A stretch of 64,000 nt of DNA, taken from Marsupella aquatica. Its lineage: Eukaryota > Marchantiophyta. Every line of letters begins with the position of its first letter. Position 1 is the stretch's first letter. Below the pieces are notes generated by a model, which worked only from the letters and a program-made list of their open reading frames with translations, ran no database searches and was not told the DNA's origin. The stretch is from positions 6,014,001 through 6,078,000 of the forward strand of contig OZ316893.1 of NCBI GenBank assembly GCA_973895155.1, given 5' to 3'. The translations under genes were made by a program, and so were the position numbers. Shown piece after piece: positions 23,101-33,650 of this stretch.

Positions 23101-25790
23101 GGCATTACACATTACCGGTGGGCATGAAGACTTTGAAGCTGAAACGATCAAACGAGTTTGAGGACGATAAACCGAGGAAGCGCGTTACTATCAGCAAACT
23201 ACTCGAAACCCCAGCGATGGAGGAGACACCAGCCCCCACGCACACAGAGGGAGAAGGGCCGACAACAACAGAGGGCATGGAGCTGGAAGTTTCCGAGTCA
23301 GCGGAAAGGGAAAGGAGCAACCCCGAAGATGATCAAGAGATCGTGAGTCAGGGACCTTCAGCGGCTGACCATCTCTCGGAAACTACAGCCAAAAGGGAAG
23401 GGCAGGGGCCCGCCGAGGAGCCAACCCTAGAGACACAAACCAAATCAGTAATCGAGGCACCAACGGAGCAAGCGGCCGAGCAGACAGAAGAACAACAGGG
23501 AAACCAGCTGAACGAACTTCAACGAGAAGGGAGACGGAAGCTGACCATGGCAGAATTGTTAGCCAACCCGGATCCCACGGAAGCGATCACGGCGGTCACC
23601 ACAGCGATAATTGAGGAAACGACACCTTCTAGGACCAAGAGGAACCGCAAGGGGACAGCCAAAACGATTAAACTTGAGCCGCCAACGATGAGGGAGGTGC
23701 AATCCGTAAGGGGAAAGAGCAAAATAGTCGAATACGAGGAGGAAGAACTGGAAGAATCCGACAGTGAGGAAGAAGAAGAACCAGCAGAAGAAGCAAAAAG
23801 TAGGACCGGGAAGGCGACGCGCGCCGCAAAGGCGAGTCTAGGGGAAACAAGTCATGTTTTGAAATTTGAGAGAATGGGGCCACAGATATTGCAAACTATG
23901 CGCGGACAAGCACACAGGAAATTTCTACAGACACAAGGATTGGAGAAATTCGTGAAACTAAAGTGGAATCAAACCACGAAGCTACAAGCAGAGGACTACA
24001 GCGAGTTCATCACCACGTGGAAACCCACCGAAAATCAGGGAATATGTAGGGGCCAAGTCATTAAGACGAATCCTCGGAAGCTTCAGGAGCTTTTCAAACT
24101 GCCAAAGCAAGGAGCGGAGATCAAGAAATGGATGGGGAAAACTTGGCAACCTGCCACATTTCCACAACACAAGGACATAGACGACAACAGGGGCTATCCG
24201 ACCAAGCATTGCATGAATGAGAAAATCAAGGAAAGGCTCGAATTCGTAACCCATGCATTACATTGGAAGAGGCCCAGATCAGAATATCCTCGATTTATGA
24301 TTAAAATTGTAGAGGAGGGAGACGGGAAGCAAAAGGATTGGTTGGCCTTTTTCCACGAAGGGTTTCATGCAGCCATCAAGCGAGCTAAACGATTAATCAA
24401 CAGTAAAAGCAACCTGCCAGTAGAGATCGAGTCGCATCTCCAAGTGCTAATCGAGAGTCAGCTTACAGGGGAAGACAGGGAAAAAATGGAATCAGCAGCT
24501 ACCATTTACCAACCAACGAGGAGTGAGGGAGCCAAGAAGCAGGAGGGCACCCTGCCAGAAGAGGAAGCAGCCAACAAAGAGCAAGAGGGGGACGCATCAC
24601 CAGTGCGCACCACCAGGAGGAAAGAAACCAATCCAACACCGACCAAGAAGGAGTCAGAATCAGAGGGTCAGGAACCAGCGGAGGAAGACAAAATGCGAGC
24701 AGAAACCAAGGCTTATAGGACAGCGCCCATTGATGACGACGACCTCAAGTACGCCCTCTCAACCGTAAAAGAAGGTGATGAACAACAATTACGGGAGAAG
24801 CTGGGGATCGAAGTATTGAAAGAGAAGATCAGCACAGTGCAAAAAGATAGCATCTTTATAGTCATGATCGGACAAATCGCTAGTCAATTAGCCATTTATC
24901 AGGGAATAACGAGTTCGCTAGTACACTTGGAGTGGAACAAGCAAGAAGAAGAAATCGCCGAGGACTTAGCCGGGAAGGAGGAGGCAGATAAATGGGCAAT
25001 GGAGGCCGAGGAGACCATCAAGGAGTTACTAAATCGTAACAAAGAGCTAATAGCAGATAAGGATCGACTGACAACCATAGGAAGAGGCTGGAGGCATGAG
25101 GAGGCGGCCACGCAGGAATTGGCTGATTACCTAGGGATAGAAGGGTAACGTCCAGGGGGACTAACGACAAATTACCAGGAGGTTGTCACGGCCATCGGAG
25201 CAGCCATAGCCACAGTCAAAGCAGATAGCCAAAAGATCAATTCACAGCTAAGGGAGGATAACGAGAAACTCAAAGAAATAGAAGAATTGCAATCGCAACT
25301 CAAGGATGAAGCACCAAAGCAACGCAGAACAACCGGGGAATGGGCAGTGGAACGCTAGAGGGTGGAGGAATTGAAGAAAAAGCTCCAGGGTCTGGAAACC
25401 CAACTCCAGCAAACCACCGCAGTCAAAGGGGACCCCACGGAGGATCTGAACAAACAAGCCCTACTGGAGGAGCAACTGGGGAAGCTCAGACGAAAACACT
25501 ATGAAGTATCGGAGAGTTGGAGAATCACAGAAGATGACTATAAGCGGAAAATTGCTGAGTTAGAAGCCACTGTGAAGCTACAGGGCACTGGAGAGGAGAG
25601 TATCACTGAACAGACCAAGGAACTCGAGCAGTTGAGGACAGAGAACGATCAGCTTTCGCAAGAACTGGAAGATAAGGAACGATCAATTTTGGATTTAAAA
25701 TCCGAAGTGAGGAAGCTGAAGGCACAGAGTAGAGTTCCGATAACTCCAACCAGGACGACCAATGTTAGCGAGGGTAGGGGAGTGAAGTAG
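17142..25790 (+). pseudogene. Gypsy gag-pol polyprotein with long C-terminal extension, five in-frame stops
   Basis: One frame spans about 2,880 codons with no frameshift. Gag comes first, with a GHTTQEC motif and a zinc knuckle CYYCRLTGHIRGPDC from codon 340 (CX2CX4HX5C, one residue longer than usual before the last Cys). The protease has a DGGS active site (18831 region). RT has the FLDD catalytic motif at 20136-20147, and RNase H has LHTDAS. Integrase shows an HHCC finger and D, D, E in GLDFIGPI, SDQGSHF and QAESTN, then a C-terminal RLKWEGPF block. From about 22,300 an acidic, low-complexity and partly globular extension runs to coiled coil at the end. Stops lie at 19347 (TGA), 20034 (TAG), 20475 (TGA, where Trp is expected), 25146 (TAA) and 25356 (TAG). 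Each is one C-to-T or G-to-A step from a sense codon. The copy is presumably inactive. Confidence 0.9.
22300..25790 (+). other. Post-integrase extension of the gypsy polyprotein
   Basis: About 1,160 codons follow the integrase C-terminus in the same frame. Parts seen: an acidic linker, a globular block around 22,730-23,150 (HDWKHKLPKG; VVIVGCTHGPF), a low-complexity Glu/Thr/Pro stretch with a run of Glu at 23,740-23,780, and a second globular block at about 23,860-24,470. That block (LEKFVKLKWNQ; KLQELFKLPKQG; EYPRFMIKIV) recalls the plant-transposon domain seen in Athila-type accessory ORFs; this is tentative. A heptad-rich coiled coil follows (about 24,950-25,740). No transmembrane pair typical of envelope proteins was noticed. 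Confidence 0.6.
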
Positions 25791-25994
25791 ACCAGTGACG
25801 ACTTGTCCCCAACGTATACCAAGCATAACGGATATCGAGGATGAATCCGTAGGTAAGCAAAGGAGAATGTAAACGATAAAAATTACACCGGCGATATTAT
25901 AGTTTTTTTTTAGGTTTAGAAGTGTCAACTAGAGGTCAACCAAGAGTATTTAGGAAGTAGTAAGCAAGGACTAGCGGTTATTCATTTTGTGGAG

Positions 25995-26600
25995 ATGATA
26001 GAAAGGCTGGAAGTAGGGGAGGCGACGATCATCTCGATTAACGGTCATGTAGGAATCAAGTTCTGCTATGAAGGCTGCGATGGCCTACTAGCAGATGGCA
26101 GAGTATGTGCCTTAGGCACAAGAGCTCGACAGAGAAGGCAAGGGGGGGCGAATATAGGAACCCCCGTTAGCAGGAATCGATTAGCTCATGAGTGTAAGTC
26201 GCTAGGAGAAGGAGTGCCTATGTTCATGTTCACTATTCGGATCAAAGAAGGAAGCTGTCGTGTATGGGATGCGGCGGGGCAACAATTGTTCGGAATGAAG
26301 GGCGAAGAGTTCCGCCAACGATTCACCACTGGCGAGGCCATCGAAGAACTCTGTAGAAAAGTCATGCGGAAGAAATGGAATCTGTTGCTAAGACAGGATA
26401 ACAGCCACGATCAGCGGATTACGTGGTGATTAATCACCGCCAAACAAGTAATCATGGCCGGCGAACTGAGCAACCCCAAGGAAGATGACAGAAGTCAGGA
26501 GGTCGAGGCACATATGGCAAGATTAACAATCGGGAGTCCGAAAGCTTCCGGATCAGGCGCAACCGAAGGGAATCGAGGAGGCCGTTGCACAGTTCAGTAA
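25995..26600 (+). pseudogene. 3'-LTR copy of ORF 1, interrupted by one stop
   Basis: This is the same frame as 14482-15087. It is open for 144 codons and then hits TGA at 26427, where the 5' copy has CGA (Arg): a single C-to-T change. Downstream sequence still matches the 5' copy. Cys24 and Cys28 are kept. Confidence 0.6.
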
Positions 26601-26935
26601 CCAGGAAGACAGAACTTCTTGACATAGTAATCAGCAGTTCTTGGCTTCCACTCATCGTTCTGGTAGGCATTAGTTAGCGTTCTTGATGAATGAGCGAAGG
26701 AGATCAAAGAGGAGGTGCGAGTCGTCCAACTGTAATCGGCGCACCCCAAGAAGTAGTAGAGGCCTCGGGCAAAGACGGACGCGAGGCATAGGTATTTAGA
26801 GGCTGTGGAGCGCTAGGCGCTCTGTCACTTTTTGCTAGAAGTCTGGGGCAAGGTAGGGCTCCGCTCACCTTAGGAATGCCAACAATTTTGTAATAGTGTC
26901 CCTACTCAGTTGAGTAGTCTTTGAGTATAAAGAGA

Positions 26936-26942
26936 GAGTTTG
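26936..26942 (+). promoter_or_regulatory. Probable TATA box of the gypsy 3' LTR
   Basis: TATAAAG, same context as 15412-15418. Confidence 0.5.
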
Positions 26943-27344
26943 GAATGAATGCAACAGAGTGAAGTACACACTTGAGCAGTGAATGAGACTGTCAAATCAG
27001 AGAGAGAGAGAGAGAAGGAATTTGCCTTATGCAGCAAGTCGTTACTCGTTAATCGCAACGATGAATGAATATCGTCTCATTGCGAACCAGAACCTTACAG
27101 GCCAACGCCTCAAGGTATAGGTTGAACAGACAGCTAGTGAGAAGTGGTGTCTGGTTGGAGATAGTGTGTTTTGAAGGCGATACACTGGTCGTCATACACC
27201 TCCATCATACAAGGGTAAACATGATACTGGGGTACTTGCTTAGGGTAACCCTGTCATAGTCACCCACACAATCCGGAAATCAATTGCCAGGCAGGCTGAT
27301 TCAAAGGACAGTCGGACTTAATCAGGTCACAGCTACTAAAAACC

Positions 27345-27665
27345 ATGAACGCAGACAGCAGTGACGACAAGTCTTGCTCCTTGATTACCTTAAGATCACT
27401 GGAACTGTGGATCTGTTCTATCGGCACCCATCTTATTTCCCGTCAGTTACTATACGAGAACATTCCGATTTGCTTGATCACTTACCGCGAGTGGTGTGGG
27501 TTCATTGAGATTGTGTATAGAGAGGGGTTAGTGTTGGCCGAGGCTGAAGTGCCTAAGAAGTGGAAGACGGAACTCGACATTCAAGAGCACTTGGTCAGAT
27601 TCACTTATGGGGACTGTGTCGAGATAGATGGAGTGCCGCCTCTCGAAGGTCGGTTAATCGTTTAA
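27345..27665 (+). CDS. 3'-LTR copy of ORF 2 (106 aa)
   Basis: It is intact and nearly identical to 15833-16153. The changes I see are Val to Ala at residue 3 and two changes in the last four residues. No family recognised. Confidence 0.4.
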   Translation: MNADSSDDKSCSLITLRSLELWICSIGTHLISRQLLYENIPICLITYREWCGFIEIVYREGLVLAEAEVPKKWKTELDIQEHLVRFTYGDCVEIDGVPPLEGRLIV

Positions 27666-27731
27666 ACGAGATTACTGAGGAGAAGGTAGTTAAACGGCCA
27701 TTAATCGCAAGGTCGAAGTAGGCGTTTAACA

Positions 27732-28487
27732 GCATGTCTGGGAGGTGACGAGGTTTTTTGTGACAGGTTTTTCCAGCGTTCATTGTCGATGGTACATTCA
27801 TAGTTTTATCGCATGAAACTCGAATGTGTGTGGCTGAGCGGGTAGGTTAGTGAGAGGGCTTTCTAACGGTGGTTAGAACTCGCTGATCGGTATCCTTGGT
27901 GCGGAGGAATCAAAGCTTGTGTTGTTCAGGTTTTATTCGTGTTCGACGGGTTTTCGAGGAAGAGACCAGAGTTCACATTTTTCAATGGTGTGAGCTGTGT
28001 GGTGCGAGAGGGATCGCACATTATAACTCAAGTTGAACGTTGAAGCGAGCTGGTCGTTTCGGTAGCTGGATTGTTGTCGAGTTGTTATCAAGTGCGTCAT
28101 GACGAGTGAAGGAGGCGTTCAGGTCTTTTCACAAGCTATGGAGCTTGTTCACATCTGAACCGGGTTTCCCTTCGTGACTTATGACTTAGTGGAAGAAACG
28201 CAAAGTGCTATGGCTCAACAGATTGATCACCGCGAGGCGATCATTTTGAGCCCGGGATTGGCACTTTACGCAGAGTGAAGACGCTGCGGAAATTATTTAC
28301 TCTGCTGGAGCTACAGACTGTGCCGGTAAAATTCGGAAACTTTTTCCGTCGGCGGCGTTCACTTTCTTCATTAGAAACAACGGCTGATTAGTATTGGACT
28401 CCTAGCTTCATGGGCTACGCGGCGGTGTTGAGTTTTGAGTTTTATGAGAAGTTTCGAAAAAAAAACGTTTTTTCGTGATTGTTTCAT
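27732..28487 (+). other. Copia leader, right part
   Basis: This continues the Copia sequence after the nested element, starting with the second GCATG. It has no long frame up to the gag start at 28488 and presumably holds packaging or leader sequence. Confidence 0.6.
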
Positions 28488-31400
28488 ATGAGTGACTCGG
28501 GGGATATTGGAAGAATTGGCGTCGGTGGAGCTTCAGGATCGCGATGGTCAGACGGTGAGTCTGAGGAGGAGCTACTACCATTTGAGGAGGAACTTGTAAC
28601 ACCGGTACGATCACCGGTGCGGGGTGCAGTGGAGGAAGTTGTACTACTACCAGAGCTGTCGATAGTAGGGAAGAAGAGGGAGATGGCTAGATTCGGAGGA
28701 GTGAAGTTTGAGGTGGAGAAGTACGATGGTTGTACTGATTACTTGCTCTGGGAGAAGCAAGTGAAGGGTGTTCTACGGACCATGGGCTTAGCTCATCTGC
28801 TCTCTTCGCGAGAGCAGTATGATGGAGAGGAGGAGATTTTTGTGAGACAGTGGAGACAGGAGCAGGTGATTGCTGTCAACGCAGTGATGCTATATCTCAA
28901 GCCGCACATCATCAAGCAGCTGGATGATTATGCGGATTGTGCGTCACTGTTCAAGGCTCTAAGAGAGAAGTACTACCGGGAAGATGCGTCAGACCGGCTG
29001 TACAAGAAGTCTCTCTTGATGAGCCTCAGGCTCAAGGAAGGGAGCAAAATGCAGGATCACCTGGATGAGTTTGATAGTCTAGCAGTGGATCTATCAAACC
29101 TGGGGAAAGGAGTTGAAGATGAGGATAAGGCCTTGCTTCTGCTAAGCTCCTTACCGCCATCATATCAGGGCTTGAAACAGGTGCTCTTGTATAGAGATCT
29201 GAAGTCCATTTCATATAATGAGGTGGTGAACTCTTTACTGTCTGATGATGCTCAGAAGAAGCTGGGTCAATCACAGACAGCATCTTCTTCTGGTATTGCG
29301 CTCAATGTGAACAGGGGAAGAGCAGCGCAGCGCACGAATGGGCAGAACAGGTTTAGATCTACATCACGAGGGAGATCTAAATCCAGAGGGAAATTGCAAG
29401 CTAGAGAGGAAGCCTCTTGCATGTTGGAACTGTGGCAAGCCTAGCCACATGAAAAGGGATTGTCGAGTAAAGGTCCCTACTGCCTCTACTAACGCGGCAT
29501 TGAGCTCGCATGAGGTAGATTTACTCGATGATGATGACATATTGTGATGTCAAGGTTATGCTCTCAATGTAGTGTCAAATCCAGGTAGTGATGACTGGAT
29601 TCTAGATAGTGCATGTACTTTTCATATTTGCTCTAGGAGAGATTTTTTCAGTTCTTACACGGTTTCCAACGGGTCAGTGTTGATGGGAAATGGAATCCCA
29701 TGTCAAGTTGTTGGACTTGGATCTGTAAGATTTCAGATGTTTGATGGTGTTGTGAGAACGGTGAGGAATGTGAGACATATTCCCAGCATGATGAAATATT
29801 TCATTTCACTTAGAATTTTAGAAGCAAATGGCCATCAGTGGAGTTCTGCTAATGGTGTCCTTCAGGTTTCAACTGGTACTAAAGTTGTATTGAAGGGAAA
29901 GAGACATTGCAATCTATACGTTTTGGAGGGTAGTGTAGTCTGTGATGAAGCCAATGTAACCTTATCTCATGAGGAGACGGCCCAACTGTGGCACTTCCGT
30001 TTGGGTCACATGAGTGAAAAAGGTTTGGTTATTCTTCAGAAGAAAGGATTACTTTCTAATTTGCAATCTTGTAAGTTGGAATTTTGTGAGCACTGTGTGC
30101 TAGGGAAGCAGCACAGGAAACCCTTTGCAGTTGGAACTCACACCAGCAAGGAGGTACTTGAGTATAAACATAGTGATGTGTGGGGTCCAGCCCCTACTCC
30201 CTCACATTCTGGACGGTTATACTATGTCACGTTCATAGACAATTACTCAAGGTATGTGTGGATATACTTTCTACACAATAAGTCTGATGTTTTGCCACTT
30301 TTAAGGAGTGGAAAGCCCAAGTTGAGAATCAGACTGGTAACAAGGTGAGATATCTTTGATCGGATAACGGCGGTGAATACAGTTTCAAGGAATTTGGAAC
30401 GTATGGTAAGGAGCAGGGGATTACCCGCCATCTCACAACAAGTTATACTCCTCAGCAGAATGGTGTCTCTGAGAGACTCAACCAAACACTATTGGACCGC
30501 TCGAGGAGTATGTTGAGTCAATCATGCTTACCACATGAGTTTTGGGCTGAAGGTGTCAACACTGCAGCTTATTTGGTAAATTTTTCTCCATCTAGTTCTA
30601 TTGGATTCAAGACGCCATTTGAAATGAGATACGGGCGTCCAGCAGATTACTCACATCTGAGAATTTTTGGATGTGATGCTTATGTGCTTACACCTTCCCA
30701 ACTTCAATCCAAGCTGGAGTCCAAGTCGAAGAAGTGCATTTTCCTTGGCTATCAGAAAGGTGTGAAGGGTTATAGGTTATGGGATCCAGTAACCTGTAAA
30801 CTAATTGTCAGTAGAGATGTGTCCTTTAATGAATCCAGATCATCAAAGGAGGGGGAGAGTTCTCAAGACTCCCATACTGACAACTGAAGGGGAAATCTCC
30901 CATCCCGAACCGGGTTGAGGGGGAGATTAGTCATGATGTTGTTCATGACAGGAGAGATGGAGAAGCTTTGGGCTTGGAGCTGGTTCCTGTGATGGAACAA
31001 GAGGAGCAGATTGTTGCTGGGTACCTCAAATTCAACCAGCAGCAGCAACAGATCAGCTTGAGTCATCTACTAGAAGAACTTCCAGTCGTTCTACTAGAGC
31101 TCCTACCAGGTATGGTCAATGGGAAAACTCATCTAAGCTAGATGATATTGACATTGCACCTGATGAAGATGATATGGCTTTGATCTTGGAAGAAGGAGAG
31201 TCTTCTTCGTACAGTGAGGCTTGTGCTTCAGAGCAGAAGCATGAGTGGAATGCAGCAATGCAGAGAGAGTTGCAATCTTTGAGTGACAACAAGACATGGG
31301 AGCTGGTGGAGCTTCCAAGAGGTCAGCAAGTGGTGGACAGCAAGTGGATTTACAAGTTGAAGGACAATCTTTCAGAGGGTGGAGACAAGATCTACAAGGC

Positions 31401-32769
31401 AAGGCTTGTTGCCAAGGAATTCACTCAGGAGAAAGGAGTGGATTACAATGAGGTCTTTTCACCGGTGGCTAAGTATTCCACAATTTGGATCTTGTGTCAG
31501 CTTGTTGTGTTTTTTGGTCTGGTGATGGATCAGATGGATGTTGTTACTGCCTTTCTCTATGGCAACTTGGAAGAGTTGATCTTCATGAGATAGCCACTAG
31601 GCTTTATGAAGAAGGGCCAAGAGAACTTAGTTTGCAGATTGCTCAAGTCCTTGTATGGATTGAAGCAGTCTCCCAGATAGTGGAACAAGCGGTTTGATGA
31701 TTTCATGCTTGCTCAAGGTTTTACAAGGATGGTGTATGATCCTTGTGTGTATATGAAATCAGTCAAGAATGATGTGTTTGGTTTCATCATTCTGGTTATT
31801 TATGTGGATGACATGCTGATTGTGGCTAAAGATCAATCTGAGGTTGATAGTCTCAAGGCAAAATTGAGTGTTGAATTCAGGATGAAGGATCTTGGTAAGG
31901 CCAAGAAGATCTTAGGCATGGAAATTTTTAGGAACTCTGAGACTGGACAGTTGTGCTTGAGTCAAGGCCAATATGCGAGGAAAGTACTTGCACGATTCAA
32001 CATGGAGAACTGTAAGCCAGTGAGTATTCCTTTAGCTTCACATTTCAAGTTATCATCGGCTTTCTCTCCTACGGATGCTGTGGAGAAAGGTCTAATGGCT
32101 AAGATTCCTTATGAGAAGGCAGTAGGCAGTCTGATGTACTTGATGACTTGTACTAGGCCTGACTTGGCCCTAGCGATGGGCAAGGTTAGCAGATTCATGT
32201 CAAATCCAGGGAAGGTACATTGGGAAGTTGTGAAATGGATTCTCAGGTATCTCAAAAGTACACAGGACTATGGATTACTATTTGATAACAGATCAGATAG
32301 AACGTTAGTTGGCTATGTGGATTCTGACTATGGAGGCTGTCTGGATACAAGGAGGTCTACAACTGGGTTTGTATACACTCTTGGAGGAGGATGTATCAAT
32401 TGGAAATTTACCTTGCAGAAGTGCATTTCTCAGTCTACTACAGAAGCAGAGTATGTTGCAGCAACAGAAGCAACAAAGGAAGCAATTTGGTTGGATAAGT
32501 TGATTGCGGAGATGGGTTTAGAGCATGGCAAAATGACTCTAAACTGTGATAGTCAGAGTGCTCTTCACTTGGCTGCTAACCAGGTGATGGATAGCAGGGT
32601 GAAGCACATTGATATCAGGTACCATTTTATCAGGCAAGCAGTGTCTGATAAAACTTTTGAGCTAGTCAAGATTGATGGAAAGCTCAATCCCGCTGATGCC
32701 TTTACCAAAGTGATTCCTTTGGAGAGTTTCTCAAGACACCGTGCTACTTTGCAAGTTTTGCAGTTGTAG
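28488..32769 (+). pseudogene. Copia gag-pol, decayed by frameshifts and stops
   Basis: Gag starts at ATG 28488 with the UBN2-like Gag segment (YLKPHIIKQLDDYAD; LLLSSLPPSY). A one-base shift near 29,400 moves the zinc knuckle CWNCGKPSHMKRDC to the next frame. A TGA lies at 29545. The protease motif WILDSACTFHIC follows, then the GAG-pre-integrase finger (LWHFRLGH...CEHC). The integrase has HSDVWGP, SDNGGEY and QQNGVSE. A one-base loss near 30,290 and a TGA at 30357 (CGA expected, before SDNGGEY) interrupt it. The frame shifts again between 30,887 and 31,174. RT shows KARLVAKEFTQ and YVDDM, with TAG at 31591 and 31678, each where CAG (Gln) fits. RNase H ends with EAEYVAATEA and LNPADAFTKVIP. 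Integrase before RT defines the Copia order. The copy cannot make a full polyprotein. Confidence 0.93.
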
Positions 32770-32976
32770 TACAAGTAGAGTTATTTAGCAATGTGTGACT
32801 ATTTGTATATGGATTACTCATTCTTGTTTGGCTACGGCTTAGTTCTAGTTAACCCTTAGTTAACCCTTGTGGTTTTTAGGGGGAGACCTGGTTTGGTGAT
32901 TGTCTAGAACTTCCCACTGAGGATTTCATATGGTAGCATTTAGTCCAGTCCCCAAGACAAGAGTCAAGGGGGAGTT
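32770..32976 (+). other. Copia 3' untranslated region and polypurine tract
   Basis: Noncoding tail ending in 'gagtcaagggggagtt' immediately before the 3' LTR, a typical polypurine tract for plus-strand priming. Confidence 0.8.
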
Positions 32977-33320
32977 TGTTAGATATTGCTCTAGTCTTGT
33001 GACTCATGAGCTAACCACAATTAGTCTAATTCGAGTTAGGACTTAGCTAATGTTAGCGGTAGTGTTGTTGTGCATATAGCTAGGGCTGATGCCAGACCCT
33101 GGAGGAACTTAGGCTCATTGTTACGGAGCTAGTTGAGAGATAGGGAGAGCTTGTGCTGTGGATGTTTGGTATGGCCGGTCGGCCTAGAGTGCAATAAAGC
33201 TTTTATGTGTTCCCGTGGACGTAGCCTCATGTGGAGGTGAACCACGTATCTCTCTGTGCCGACTATTGTGCGTTGGATGGTTCATGGGCTTGCCGTTACG
33301 AATGTCGTCTATGCTCAACA
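32977..33320 (+). repeat. Copia 3' LTR
   Basis: 344 bp, about 96% identical to 13994-14337, followed by the GTTCT target copy. Confidence 0.97.
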
Positions 33321-33479
33321 GTTCTGAGTGTCACTAGAGGTGCCTTAACACCACTTTTTGGGGGTTATGTGTGTAAACTATGTGTTCCCATAGTCTGTGG
33401 AATCCAAAAAAAATTATGTGTGTAACCAGAGGCCTCTCAACCCCACTTTTTTGGGGGGGGATGTGTGTTAAAAGGCTCG

Positions 33480-33650
33480 AATGAGTTTTGAACCCGGCAC
33501 CTGAGGTGCCCCACTCTCGCCTCCTACCAGTAGTCCACAGGCTGCAGAATGTTCAGATGCACCTTTTGTAGGTATTTATTTTTGTTCTGCAGGTATCGAA
33601 CCTGCAACTACCAGCTATCGGCAGCCACCAACTAAAGGAGCAAGCGCAAC
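33480..33650 (-). repeat. Possible tRNA-derived SINE fragment
   Basis: On the minus strand, 33605-33589 reads as a T-arm: 5-bp stem GCAGG/CCTGC around loop TTCGATA, close to the pol III B box. A second GGTTCAA-like word occurs about 100 bases further on. No complete tRNA cloverleaf was found. This could be a SINE remnant or chance. Confidence 0.25.

Larger units (their letters stand above)
14355..27731 (+). mobile_element. Ty3/gypsy LTR retrotransposon nested in the Copia leader
   Basis: LTRs at 14355-16219 (1,865 bp) and 25868-27731 (1,864 bp) both run TGTAAACG...TTTAACA. The GCATG target duplication is at 14350-14354 and 27732-27736. Domain order in the internal region is gag, protease, reverse transcriptase, RNase H, integrase, which is the gypsy order, followed by a long extension. 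No chromodomain was recognised after integrase. The size (13.4 kb), long LTRs and additional region recall Athila/Tat-type plant elements, but clade placement is inference. A purine-rich tract (aaaggagaa) ends just before the 3' LTR. Confidence 0.97.
25868..27731 (+). repeat. Gypsy 3' LTR
   Basis: 1,864 bp, about 97-98% identical to the 5' LTR. By eye I count a little over 40 substitutions, all transitions, plus two length changes (one extra A near 26698, and a shorter AG run near 27000). Confidence 0.95.
13994..33320 (+). mobile_element. Copia LTR retrotransposon, split by a nested gypsy element
   Basis: The LTRs are 13994-14337 and 32977-33320 (344 bp each, TGTTAG...CAACA). The 5-bp target duplication GTTCT sits at 13989-13993 and 33321-33325. 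The primer-binding site TGGTATCAGAGC begins at 14340 and matches the initiator-Met tRNA type common in plant Copia elements. A purine tract (caaggggga) precedes the 3' LTR. Without the nested 13.4-kb gypsy element and its duplicated 5 bp, the element would be about 5.9 kb. I count about 13 differences between its LTRs by eye, at least two of them transversions. Confidence 0.97.
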
